A stretch of 64,000 nt of DNA from Ciona savignyi (taxonomy: Eukaryota > Chordata > Ascidiacea > Phlebobranchia > Cionidae): positions 13,254 through 77,253 of the forward strand of contig CH001602.1 in the NCBI GenBank assembly GCA_000149265.1. Direction: 5' to 3'. The notes beneath the pieces were generated by a model that had not been told where the DNA came from, ran no database searches, and was given only the letters and a program-made list of their open reading frames with translations. How positions within the stretch are numbered: the first letter of the stretch is position 1; every line of letters starts with the position of its first letter. Position numbers and translations under genes: made by a program. Positions 48,915 to 59,808 of the stretch are shown one piece after another.

Positions 48915-48985
48915 TTTTGTATAATAGTACTATAATTCGGTATATGTATCGGTCGCGTTACCCATTCGGCCAGACGACCGTACAA
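48915..48985 (-). repeat. SINE family 2
   Basis: GTATATGTATCGGTCGCGTT followed by ACCCATTCGGCCAGACGACC. Confidence 0.65.
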
Positions 48986-48987
48986 GA

Positions 48988-49210
48988 TACTTATGTTTAT
49001 CACCGTTGAAATATATAGAGTGCGTTATAACACCACCGCTAATTAGCTCGATCAGTCTAGTTACATGATTAATTGCAGTATGTTGGATATGATGACAACT
49101 TTCCTGCCTTTTGTTCGATCTTTAAACCCATTGACCAGGGCAACTTCCTCTAAATGCTTTGACTAAAGAAAAAACAAACTAAATAACGACTGATTTCGAT
49201 CCTATCGCCT
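48988..49210 (-). repeat. SINE family 1, old copy
   Basis: ACTTATGTTTATCACCGTTG and GCAGTATGTTGGATATGAT are still recognisable. It abuts the family 2 copy. Confidence 0.55.
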
Positions 49211-49482
49211 TTTGGCTGATGGTTAAAAATACATTTATAGTATTTCCGTATACGTGTGTGATTTACGAATGTGGATTAATCAATCTAAAACAGCGCGTGT
49301 TTTCGCTTTGTTTGTCCTTAAGGAAACAATCACCATTTATTAAATTCATTTCGTTATCCTGTAGTTTACTTTTATTTGTTTTATTTTACTAACTTAATTA
49401 GTGCTGTTTTTGTTACAGCAACAAATCAAATTATTAAGTTTGTCTAAACTTAAAGAAAATCGAAATTCATTGCAATGTTTGT

Positions 49483-49778
49483 CCGGCCCGGTGGTCTAGC
49501 GGTTAAGTGCGTCGCCTTTCAATCGAAAGGTTGCAGGTACGAAACTGGTAGCTAGCTAGTCGGTTGTGTCCTTGGTCAAGGCACTTTACGGACTTTGCCT
49601 GAACCCAGCGGAATAATGGGTTCTACCAAATTGAAGGAACGTGTCTATCATATACAACACACAGCAATAGCTCCGTTAACCCGACGATGGGCGCGAGGTG
49701 GTCTGACGATTGCCCGTGTGATAACCCCCTAGGTTTTCCCATTCACGGGGATAAACATGAATATCCTATCCTATGTTG
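49483..49778 (+). repeat. SINE family 1, best-preserved copy
   Basis: tRNA-like head with box A GGTCTAGCGGTTAAGTGCG and box B GGTTGCAGGTACGAAACT, a 200-bp body of unknown origin, and an ATCCTATCCTA tail. Useful as the family reference in this window. Confidence 0.9.
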
Positions 49779-51165
49779 GGACGAGCAACAATTTAAAAAA
49801 ATCGAAAAATCTTTTAATGTATTAGCATAGTTTATGTTTCTACAATAAAAACACGATGCAGGACCTTTGATAAAAATTTAAAAAACGTAGAAAAACGGCA
49901 AAACGACAGTCGTTAGAACATGTCTAAAAAACGTCTAAAAACTAATCAATAATTAGACGTGGCCGCTAAACCCAAATAAAAAAATAAATCTTTATACCAA
50001 ATTAGACTAAGCCTCGAAGAAAAGTGTGCGGTAAAGCGACCTGTATAATTGGGTGCCGGCTTTAGTAGAAAGGGTGGTCCAAAAAGTGTGGACCACAGTG
50101 GAAAAATAAAAACCCAAAAATTGAAATTTACCTGAAAAGTTCCATATTTCAGCGCAAGCCTACAACAGCGAGCGTCGCCCGTGTTTTGTCCACGCAGAAG
50201 CACGAATAACGGAAGAAGGAGGGTGTATGATGTCACCCAGAAAAACCCCGAGCTGCGTTGGGACTAATCTAACCCAAGAAAACCATACGGACTGCATGCA
50301 TTTGGCGACTCGACCTCCTAAGTTAACCCTAACATCGCATGTCGCTATCTCTAGCAGTAATGTGTTGAAAGCAGTTAGGTTGTACTACATAGTTGCCGTC
50401 CTGGTGTTGTTATAGAGGCCCAAGAACATTATTGGTAAACATAAAAACCCCAATTGCCCAAATAAATAAAAAAAACCTTCGATTGCCCTGGTAAATATAA
50501 AATCTCTGATTACCGAAGAACAATACATCAGAATCTGAATGTAATTAACACGCTTATGTTAAGCCCAATATTTTTACTTTAAAGTTACCCCTTTGCCAAA
50601 AATACGACTATTTTTGTGCTTTTATTACTGTATTTTCGTTTTGTATTGCTTTTTTCTACATGATGCTATTTTCTACATGATGCTATTTTGGATTTCCCCG
50701 AAAATGAGATTTTTGTTAATTTGAATAAAATATTCACATTTCCAAAGTAATTTTTTTATATTAGAATATGATTGTTATTTAAATTTGTTTTCAAAACAAA
50801 CTTGGGATGTACAATACACACGGTTAAAAAGCACTGCCAAGACTATAACATCACCATGTAAATTATGCAAAATTATTGCTTTAAAATATCTGAACACACA
50901 AACCTTTATGCATAAAAATGTACTTTAATTTGTAATTTGTGCGAAACTATTTAATTTTAGTTTAAGCTGTTAAACTTTATCGGATTTGAGTAATGTTTCT
51001 TTCGTGACATATATCCAAAACAGTATTTTACAAACTGAAAACCAGTTTGCCTCAAATGTGCTGCTAGATTTTGCAATTTTTCTCCTCGTGCAACACTTTA
51101 TATCAGCTTGTAGTTTGCTGGTAGAAATTACAAGTTAAAGTGCTCTGTTTTTTTTATTGATCGTA
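49779..51165. other. Intergenic/intron, one weak exon-like stretch
   Basis: Mostly AT-rich. A minus-strand stretch (50,128-50,254) reads SYTLLLPLFVLL and then RCCRLALKYGTFQ before a gtaaat donor. It lacks an ATG and conservation evidence, so it is not called a gene. Confidence 0.35.
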
Positions 51166-51169
51166 GTTT

Positions 51170-51258
51170 CGAATCCAAATGTGCTCTTTACTAGGACCGT
51201 TTTTCGTATAGAAGTCGGTATATGTATCGGTTGCGTTAACCAGACGTCCATACAGTTA
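51170..51258 (-). repeat. SINE family 2
   Basis: Box-B-like TAGTTTCGAATCC, then TATATGTATCGGTTGCGTTA. Confidence 0.65.
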
Positions 51259-51344
51259 AAATTACATTAAAAACACTTTCGGTTTACCAGTGCTGTGGTA
51301 TATTATTTATCACTTATTAAGCATGCCATGAACTTAACTTTTTT

Positions 51345-51665
51345 GCGGGGCTTAGTTTCGATTCCATTATATTGACTCGTTGCTAAGACCGTTTTTTTTG
51401 TATTTAAGTCGGTATATGTTTCGTTCGTGCTAACCCAGGTGTCGGCAACCTGCGGCTCTTTAATTCTGCTACTGTTAATAACCATACATTAGTGAAAAAC
51501 AGAACATTTGCGTTTTGATCTTATACAATGTTGTTTTCCTTAAGCGTGCGAAAATACTATTAGATTTGCGGCCACTAGTAATTTTTATTTTGTGGAATAT
51601 AGGTTAAAATGGCTCTTTAAGTGCAAAAGGTTACCCTTGCGCTATCCATTCGACCACACGACCGA
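51345..51665 (-). repeat. SINE family 2 split by a hAT-like element
   Basis: SINE parts at 51,345-51,434 and about 51,627-51,665 flank the element described next. Confidence 0.7.
51435..51627. mobile_element. hAT-like MITE, about 190 bp
   Basis: Left end CCAGGTGTCGGCAACCTGCG, right end AAAAGGTTACCCTTG. Flanks TGCTAACC and CGCTATCC may be a decayed 8-bp duplication. Inserted in a family 2 SINE. Confidence 0.65.
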
Positions 51666-51669
51666 AGTC

Positions 51670-52120
51670 AACTTAAAAACAGTTAAAATCATTGCTTTTT
51701 TTAAATTGATAACGCCAAGTTGCAAAGCGACAACCGCCGAGCATTTAATCTGTAAGGTAGTGTAAGTTCAGCGGCTGGGGTATGAAAACTTCACCACAAT
51801 GAGCATGTTCTTAAAGTAATACTACTACCATTCACGGAACTTAGAGATAAGATCGCTATCCGCCGTACTAGGAAGTAGTAACCGGTTAACCTTCTGCTGT
51901 TAAAGTGAGGGCAATTTTCCCACGTTATCAGGGTATTGACTCACAAATGATACATTGTGACGTAATAGTTAATACATTGTGATGTATACAACATAATACA
52001 TTGTGACGTAATAAAAAATTTAAATTGTGTAGTCCGAATTGATCTATTTATCTACTGCCTTTCAGCGTTAGGTTAAAAAATAATGGACATTTCTTGGAAT
52101 GAAAAGAATACTTGTTTTTC
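51670..52120. other. Intergenic, short ACATTGTGACGTAATA repeats
   Basis: TACATTGTGACGTAATA-like units recur three times near 51,953-52,012. No gene. Confidence 0.5.
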
Positions 52121-52125
52121 ACGGA

Positions 52126-52293
52126 TAGGGCAACAAAATAAAGGGAAGTCGCTTACTAAAACAAAGGAAACTGAGCCTATCTTTGCCCCAAACACGAATT
52201 TTAATCTCAGAACTAACACCAACCCGAACCCAAACGCCATAATATTCATTAGTTAGCAGTTTCCCCCACTACCCCTACCTATTTTAAATGCCT
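52126..52293. mobile_element. hAT-like MITE M1
   Basis: Begins AGGGCAACAAAATAAAGGGA and has the inverted core CCAAACACGAATTTTAATCTC; its right end is degraded. Confidence 0.65.
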
Positions 52294-53235
52294 TAAAAGT
52301 GTATGTCGAGGTAGTAGTGGTTAAATTTACATTACACACATAGCGCTAAGACCATAGCCTAAAGGAGTTTAGGTTTTAAAGTATTTAATTCCCAAAACTT
52401 CCGTTTAATCAGTAGGCCACAAGCTATTAAGTCCAAGTATTTGCACAATAACGCCTACCGGTAACTTGACCATTGTCAAACCTCCCTAGGTTAAAGGTTG
52501 TGACGTTAACCCAAACAACAGTTTAGTTAACCTATATACAAAACAGCAAGTTTGCGGCACTTAGGCGTATGTGGTTAGATTGCTATCTGCGGCGAGTTAG
52601 CTTGCTTGTCTGGTTTGTCTAAAGAAGAAGATTTTTAAAATAAAAAGAAAGCAGGTTAAACGAGCTTTGCAAAAACTGTTAAGGTTGTTACATGGGTCAG
52701 GTGTAATTTGAAATTGAAACCTTGCAGGGTAATAGGCCAAGTTCGCCCTAAACTGCCTATTTTTAGGTCAAGGTTTTTGAAACAATAAGCTTTTGCTGTA
52801 GTTTAAAAAATCTACTAGTACTTATAGTGCTAAACGTAGTGCCACCGGACTATTTTTTGTAAGTAAGATCTGATGAAGAATTTTGAGTTGAAAGATAGTT
52901 TTTCCACTATGCTGTACATAATAATAATGTTTCTGTTAAAGTTTGGTTTGAGAAGGTTACGGAGACAATAATACCATTATTTTGTTGTAAACTAACTTAT
53001 CTTTGAAATAAAGAAATAACAAGGACAAATGCGGACTAACAAATTTTTGTGGCACAGGAACAGGAATTAAACGGTTGAAGTGTTTTGCACGTAGACATGC
53101 AGGGTATACATTGCGTTAGTGGAAGCATATTTAAAGTAGTTTTTATAAGATCCGTTTCATTTTGTATATATATATATATTTTTTTTAATTTCATTAATCA
53201 CATTTTTTATTTTTACATAAATGGTGCATTATACA
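52294..53235. other. Intergenic, nothing recognised
   Basis: AT-rich with a short TATATA run near 53,168; no exon or repeat family identified. Confidence 0.45.
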
Positions 53236-53436
53236 CTTGATAGGATAGGAATTTCATTTGTACACCTGTAAATAGAAAACTGAATGTGATAACATGGGCA
53301 ACACCCAGCTAGAATTCTGTGAAAGTGTTACAATGTGTTGTATATGATTGAGAATTACTGTCCACCATTTCAACGTATTAACCAACAACTTATTGGGATC
53401 AAAGAACCTATCGGGTAAAATCCGACGCCCTTGCCT
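53236..53436 (-). repeat. SINE family 1, decayed
   Basis: TTGATAGGATAGGAATTTCA and GTGTTGTATATGATTG remain; the MITE at 53,438 occupies its head side. Confidence 0.6.
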
Positions 53437-53437
53437 T

Positions 53438-53650
53438 GGTAAATAAAAGAATGGTAAGAGGACAGGAGAGAACTGCACACTAAAATGAAGATTATGGCAT
53501 TAAAGTTAGGTTTAAATGTTGAGTTAAAGTTAGGGACAATCTGGGGTTGAGATAAGTGTTTAGGGAAGGGTTAAAATCAGTTTCAATAGTTTTAGTGTTC
53601 AGTTTCCCTACTTTCCTTCTTCCATCTTTCCCTCCTTTTGGTGTTACCCC
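53438..53650. mobile_element. hAT-like MITE M1
   Basis: GGTAAATAAAAGAATGGTAA at the left, TCCCTCCTTTTGGTGTTACC at the right; core AAGATTATGGCATTAAAG. Confidence 0.7.
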
Positions 53651-53847
53651 TTTTACAATCTGAGGTACACGGACAAGCTAACTTTGGAGAGCTAGTACAA
53701 TGTTCCTAATTAATACAGTTAGGCTTAACAAAATTGCTCAGGTAATCTTCAGGACCGGTTTTTAATCTTTGTACTTTTCAAGGCTGAAGCATAATTGCCA
53801 AGGAGATCTTCAGCAGTCGGTGATTAACCTTTGTACTTTTAAGTAGA

Positions 53848-56800
53848 ATGAATTTATTTTTAACTTTAATTGTGGCTGGGGCGGCTGTGGGATGTTACAT
53901 GCCCGTACAAGTTCCTCCCGATCTACCGGGCGTTTCAACTGAGGAATGGAACCAGTATCGTAAACTGCAACAGCGTCAAGCTGCGCAGGGACACGGCTGT
54001 AATAACCAAGTAAGTAATATAATAAGGATGATCTGCGTGAAGGTCATGTTGCCGTAACCGCGGTCGATTTGTATAACTAATTCTATTTAAAAAACATATT
54101 GGTGACCAGACCATCACGAATTCGAAACTAGGCCCGATAAAAAAATATAAAAAAACTCTTTATCATATGTAACACACGAATAGTTTTGGTAACCTGGCCA
54201 TAGTTTTAAGATTAGGTTTTGCTCATTCTGTTAAATAAATATTAAACACGTGTTTACTCAATTAATGATTTAGCAAAATATATCGCAGTAAGACCAAAAT
54301 CACGGATATCCCGTCCTACAGGTTAGTTTGGCGGTTTAGTCCGATGCGTTTTAGCCGAAGAGTTACATGTACGAAACTGATAGCTAGATAGTCGGTTGTG
54401 TCCTTGGGCAAGGCACTCAACGGACACTGCCTGAATCCAGCGGAGTTATGTGTCCTAGTAAATTAAAGGAACATGTGAATCCTACACAACACATTGCAAT
54501 AGCTCCGGTTACCCGACGGTGGGTGCGAGGTGATCTGGCGATTTACCTGTGTTAAACCCCTTGGTTTTCCCATTCACGGTGATAAACATGAATATTATAT
54601 CCTATCCCAAGTGTAGAACTCGTGCTGTGTCATGTTCTGGTAATTTCTGTTAAATGCACTGCACAAGGAAACCAATCAACTTGCTAGCAGCTAGAGGGTC
54701 AGTTTTTTTGTTGAGTTAGTGTCGGTGTTTCGAATTTAGTTGATCTACTTTTAGTGAGAACTTTTTTATTAGGTTTAGTTTCGAAACCATGAGGGGCTGG
54801 TTGCTAAGAACCTTTTTTTGTACGAAAGTTGGAGTATGTTTCGGTCGCGTTAACCATTTGACCACACGACCGTGGACTTTTTGTGAGCAGTTTCTCTCTT
54901 TCAGTCCGTTTTGTTTTACCACTGCGGCAATTTACCTCACATAACAATAAAAGTTTTTTAGAAAGTTGTTTTAGAAATAGAAAGTTTTTTCGGTTTTAAA
55001 ATTCACATTTTATACAGGCGAGTGCCAGTCAGTGCACTATAGCTGTAACGACATACGAAGAAGTCCAAGGAACGTGCGTTATGCTAAACCGAATACCGAC
55101 GTGTGTGTTCAGGGAAGGCGGGTAAGTTGTTGGGTAGGTTAGGATAGGTTATTCATGTTTATCCCCGTGAGTGGGAAAATGGGAACAACGCAATGGGCAT
55201 TATCACACGGGCAATCGTCAGATTACCTCGAGCCATAAATGTGTTACCGGAGCTATTGTGGCGTGTTGTGTATTATTAAGATGTTTCTTTAATTTAGTAG
55301 AGCCCAAAATTTGCTTGGTTCAGGCAATGTCCGTTAAGTGCCTTGCCCAAGGATACGACCGACTAGTTTTAAACCTTCAACCCTTCGGATGAAATGCGAC
55401 GCATTTATCCACCAAGTTTTGCGCTATTGCTCTTTCCTAAACCTGCCACTTGATCGTTTTGGCAACCATTAGCGTGCGCCGCCTGAACCGAGTTGTTAAG
55501 GCAACAACAAAACGTCAAAATTAGACGTCAAAATCAAATGTGGCGATAACGCAGCCGATACATATACATCCTTACATACAAAATCAGACTTATTAACGCG
55601 CCCAACCTGGGTTTGAAACTGAGCTTGGTAAACAAGTGTGGACTAATGTTTAACGCGACCGACATTTAAAACGATTGCAATGGCGACCATATCATAACCC
55701 AAGTTTAAATCGTTAAGTTTAACGATTTTATAATCTCGAGCAGGTACTTTGGTTACCCGTTTTATGTGGATGTAACAATACTTTTTGGGGTGGAGCAAAT
55801 GTAGCTTGATCGGGTGCACAGTAATAAACCTCATGCTTAAAGTCGAGTTGCTGGAGCTATTACGGTGTGTAGATAATCATACATGACTTTCAATTTGGGC
55901 GCCTCTATTAGATACCAGTCGGTTGGAGCAATGTAAAGTGGCTTGCAAAGGTGCAAGGTAATACAGCTCATGCGTAGTGGCACTTGGGTTATACTTAATA
56001 ACCTATATAGTCAAACGTTATTCTGATTGTTTAAATAAACATATTTTTTGTTTAGATTCGGTCGAAAAATTTCCAGTCAACTGATACCACGTCACCATTC
56101 CTGTATGAACATGACTATGACGCCACAAAACCCCTATGTGCATGGCAGACGAAATTCTATAATGTCAACAAACGAAATGATTAGAATAGCAAGTAAGTGT
56201 GTGAATACAATTTTAAGCGTTGCCTTAACTGAGTAGCCTACGTGGCGATTGTGAGCATAGGGTGTTTGCGTGTTTCCATTAGTATCTAGTGTGATGTATT
56301 CATTGGACGTTATGTCTAATGATCCACACACTGCAATACCCCCAGCAATTAGACTACTGTGGGTTCCAGGTGTATTACTGTACACCCAAGCAAGCCACTT
56401 ATCAGTATGACGACGGTCTTTCATCACAAAATATAACATAGTAGATTGGCTACCAGCTCACATAAATTAGGGCATATTGTTTAACCGTGGTGATCTTGCG
56501 GTATTACATAAATTCTCAGACACAGGAGTAGGCCGTAGTTTTTATTGGATTATCAGTTTGTCGACGATCTTTCATCACAAAATGTATAGCCTAACATAGT
56601 ATAAGCTAGCTACTAGCTCACATAAATTAGGGCATGTTGTTTAACGGACGTGGTCTTGCGGTATAAGATAAATGTTCAGACAAACTAGGAGTATACTTGA
56701 AGTGAATCGTGTAAACAGATAACATACCTAGACACTCCCAGCCTAGTTTCTCATATAGTCAACATGTTTAAAATAAACGATAAGCAAATAAATTTACCGC

Positions 56801-58130
56801 TAAATAGCAGACTTACCAATTTATTTAGCTCGCGAACCCTTTTCCATTTATTAAAATTTTCTGCTATCCTTCTTCACGTTTAAAATCCTAAACAGATCAA
56901 GATAAACACTTTTTAAATATTTTATTGACATAACTAACTCTTAACTTCTAGTAGGCTAACCCGAGAACAGAAAAAACTAACACATATTTTGATACATTGA
57001 TAACAATCCGTGAACGCACGTGACACACACACAATTGGCTATTCAAACGTCACAATCAACTAGTTTCAAAAGTCTAAAAATGTTTAATAGATATAATAGT
57101 TTGTGTGAAATTGATGTACACTTTGCGACCTATATAATTCAATACGCGACCCCCTGTATCTTAATTTAAGTGAATAAAGCCTCATACAGTAAGCGTTTAG
57201 TTTCTGGTGTCAATGAAGCCTAATCTTTTTCAGTGTCTCTCTTAAATTAAAATATTTTTTTAAAGGCAGGTTAGCCAAAAGATAATTTAGTTGGTTAAAC
57301 AAAAACTAAGAAATGCTTATTCCTTTTTAATATGCTGCAATAGATCAAATGCAATTGGAGAGTTGTAACCAGATTATGGTCACTTACAGGTAATCTATCA
57401 ATTGTTTTTGTTAAAACTCTCCTCTGTTTAGCCATTAATGGAGACAAACCTAAATCCCATCTTATTTTCCCCTCAAACGTGGAAAAAAAGCCACAAAAAA
57501 CTCGGCTCATGGAGCTAACTGACTTGCTGCAAAGTAAACTGTTTTTGTACTAAAATATTATGGATACTTGTCGGTTGGATAGAATAGAATATTTCTGTTT
57601 ATCTCCGTGAATATGAAAACGCAACGGGGGTTAACACAAGGAAAATCGAAGGATTATTTAATAAGTAGTTATAGAAAAAAAAATAAAAAGGGGGAAGTGG
57701 GGAGAGAAAAAATGTACATCAAAATGTAAATGATGCCGTTATGGTTGGTGTAAAGACTGGGGTTAAAGTTAGCGTTATTTCTGGTGTTGAGATTAATGTT
57801 TGAGACATAGTTATTCTTAGTTTCCATACTGTAATCAGTCTCTCCCCTTTCCTCTTTTTAGTGTCGTTTACATATGGTCGTCCCAGTCGTTTACATATGG
57901 TCGTCAGTTAAAATGTTATGACGTCATAATAACGTTGCTTGTACAAAGGCAGGATCCCGGTAGCTGCTGCAGGAAGAACGAGGATAACATGTACGCTGGA
58001 AAAGGAGGTACAGCGGCGATACCGAGGGGTGTGCCGAAGAATCGGTCCGTTGAGATACGGCTGCGTTAGCTCTTCCCCTCTTTTCACCGTATTTGGGCAT
58101 CGTGAGTGTCGGCATATTCGTCCCGGCTAG
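53848..58130 (+). CDS. Novel small secreted Cys-containing protein, four exons
   Basis: Exons 53848-54009, 55018-55121, 56056-56192 and 57949-58130 join to 585 nt (194 aa). Every junction has GT/AG sites in matching phase (0, 2, 1), and AATAAA lies at 58,157-58,162, 27 nt after the stop. The N-terminus is a typical signal peptide (MNLFLTLIVAGAAVGC), followed by a Pro-rich stretch and a Gln/Arg helix (KLQQRQAAQ). The mature part has about nine cysteines, and its last 60 residues are strongly basic with four of them (ITCTLE, GVCRR, YGCVSS, HECRH). No transmembrane segment after the signal. No family was recognised, so no function is proposed. The large last intron could hide another exon. Confidence 0.55.
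54320..54610 (+). repeat. SINE family 1 in intron 1 of the secreted gene
   Basis: GGTTAGTTTGGCGGTTTAGT head through ATGAATATTATATCCTATCC tail. Confidence 0.8.
54770..54880 (-). repeat. SINE family 2 in intron 1 of the secreted gene
   Basis: Box-B-like TTTAGTTTCGAAACC and GCGTTAACCATTTGACCAC. Confidence 0.7.
55136..55420 (-). repeat. SINE family 1 in intron 2 of the secreted gene
   Basis: GGATAGGTTATTCATGTTTA tail; body interrupted by small changes; starts about 15 bp after the exon 2 donor. Confidence 0.8.
55545..55660 (-). repeat. SINE family 2, decayed
   Basis: GCCGATACATATACATCC and GGGTTTGAAACTGAGCTTGG are recognisable, but the order is disturbed. Confidence 0.45.
56193..57570. other. 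Long last intron of the secreted gene, no exon seen
   Basis: A segment of about 100 bp is tandemly duplicated: ACGGTCTTTCATCACAAAAT near 56,412 and CGATCTTTCATCACAAAATG near 56,563, each followed by CTCACATAAATTAGGGCAT. The remainder is AT-rich. Confidence 0.5.
57575..57655 (-). repeat. SINE family 1 fragment
   Basis: GATAGAATAGAATATTTCTG tail and GGGGGTTAACACAAGG; the M1 MITE follows immediately. Confidence 0.65.
57672..57868. mobile_element. hAT-like MITE M1
   Basis: AAAAGGGGGAAGTGGGGAGA at the left and TCCCCTTTCCTCTTTTTAGT at the right. The duplicated CGTTTACATATGGTCGTC next to it (57,864-57,905) is a separate small repeat. Confidence 0.65.
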
Positions 58131-58156
58131 ATGGCACCAAAGAGCTGGATATTGTA

Positions 58157-58162
58157 AATAAA
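58157..58162 (+). promoter_or_regulatory. Polyadenylation signal AATAAA
   Basis: Canonical hexamer 27 nt downstream of the stop codon of the secreted-protein model; supports 57,949-58,130 as a terminal exon. Confidence 0.55.
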
Positions 58163-58228
58163 CTATGCGTGTGGCTGAATGGTTACCGCGACCTTAATGG
58201 CGAGCATATCATGGGCCGATAAAATAAA
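58163..58228 (+). repeat. SINE family 2, short
   Basis: TGCGTGTGGCTGAATGGTTA followed by CCGCGACC; located at the 3' end of the secreted gene. Confidence 0.6.
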
Positions 58229-58335
58229 TAAAATAAAAACGACTAAGTTGTGATGTTTTTTTGACCTAAACGAGACAGAAGTTTAGTAACTGTATGTAGT
58301 CCTGAACATATATATTTCTATTTAAAACATTAATA

Positions 58336-58782
58336 AAGTCCCTACCATACACATTTCGACAAAAAATCAACCTTGATAAGCACACCACCTGTCCATCTGT
58401 GCCACATTTCCAAAGTCCCTTCCATACATATTTCCACAAAAATCAACCTTGATAAGCACACCACCTGTCTATCTGTGCCACATTTCCAAAGTCCCTACCA
58501 TACACATTTCCACACAAATCAACCTTGATAAGCGCACCACCTGTCCATCTGTGCCACATTTTCAAAGTCCCTACCATACACATTTCCACACAAATCAACC
58601 TTGATAAGCGCACCACCTGTCCATCTGTGCCACATTTTCAAAGTCCCTACCATACACATTTCCAAACAAATTAACATTGATCAGCACACCACCTTTCCAT
58701 CTGTGCCACATTTCCAAAGTCCCTACCATACACATTTCCATACAAACCAACCTTGATAAGCGCACCACCTGTCCATCTGCGT
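58336..58782 (+). repeat. 76-bp minisatellite, about six units
   Basis: Largest array of the family in the window: CCCTACCATACACATTTCCA repeats about every 76 bp with few differences. Open frames reading HLCHISKV... follow from the repeat itself. Confidence 0.95.
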
Positions 58783-58784
58783 CA

Positions 58785-59808
58785 GCAGTTCGCGCTTGTC
58801 GACACAGCGACGTTTCAAAGACAAGCAGTTCGAATTCCGAAAATCAAGAGAAAATGATTCGATAGCATACATCTCTGTTTATTTTTAAGGAAATCGACGA
58901 AAAAAGCATTTTCTCTGCAATTTGACAAACAGTATTATGACGCCACGAAACTACAATATGTTCCCTCACAAAAAAAGAGAAAATTTACAGGAACAAAAAT
59001 TAGAACTTTTTGGTTGAAAATAAAACGGGCAGTGGCGCCGTTTAAAAAAAAACATTGGGCAACACTGCCCGAGGAACGGTAAAGAAGTTTTTGGAACTTA
59101 GGAAAAATGACGTCATAAAAATTGCACTGAACGCAGTAACTTTTGCCGCTGAGCAGCGCTAGAGATGCTGAGCATAGCTAAGCGTACCAGGAACGAAAGT
59201 GACGCCAAAAATGGCAAAATAAACGAAAAAGGGCGCTGACTTTGTCTCGCTTGCCACGAAAGCTAGAAACACATTGAATTCAATTAAATATCACAGGTTA
59301 GTCGACACCTAAAGCGAGTTTAGTAAAAACGTGTTAGTTTATCACAGTTGCCCACTACGTGGGGAAATCACCTTTAAAAATCAGCTAAGGGCACTTCAAG
59401 ACGAGTAGGGTCCCTTTCCCGCTACGTTTTAGAAACTGCTCGGGCATCACCTATGCATGGGGCGTTGTGTGGTAGTGTTCACACGTATTGGTGCACTCAT
59501 GGTCGTTTTACGATCAAGTGGGGTGATTGGGCGATGTTTAGTTTGGGTTTGAACACATTTAGCCAGATTTTAAACATTATAAGCCAGATTTTAAATATGG
59601 ATAGTCTTATTTTGAAAATATTTACCTAAATTTTGAACATATTTAGCCAGATTTTAAATAAATTTAGCCAGATTTTAAATTTTTAACATATTTTGATTCT
59701 TACTTATTTAGCCTGATTTTAAACGAAAAATCGACACTTTTTCATAACGCTTCATTTCTTAAATCAAACTGGTTTACTGCGTGGCTGGATGTGTCGTGAG
59801 TAGGACCT
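58785..59808. other. 3' flank of the receptor gene, short ATTTTAAA repeats
   Basis: 59,565-59,725 holds six or more AGCCAGATTTTAAAT-type units. No exon recognised. Confidence 0.6.

Noticed and set aside
49946-50254. Minus-strand hydrophobic open frame resembling a signal peptide
   Set aside because: No ATG in frame (only GTG), no downstream exon, AT-rich continuation after the gtaaat site.
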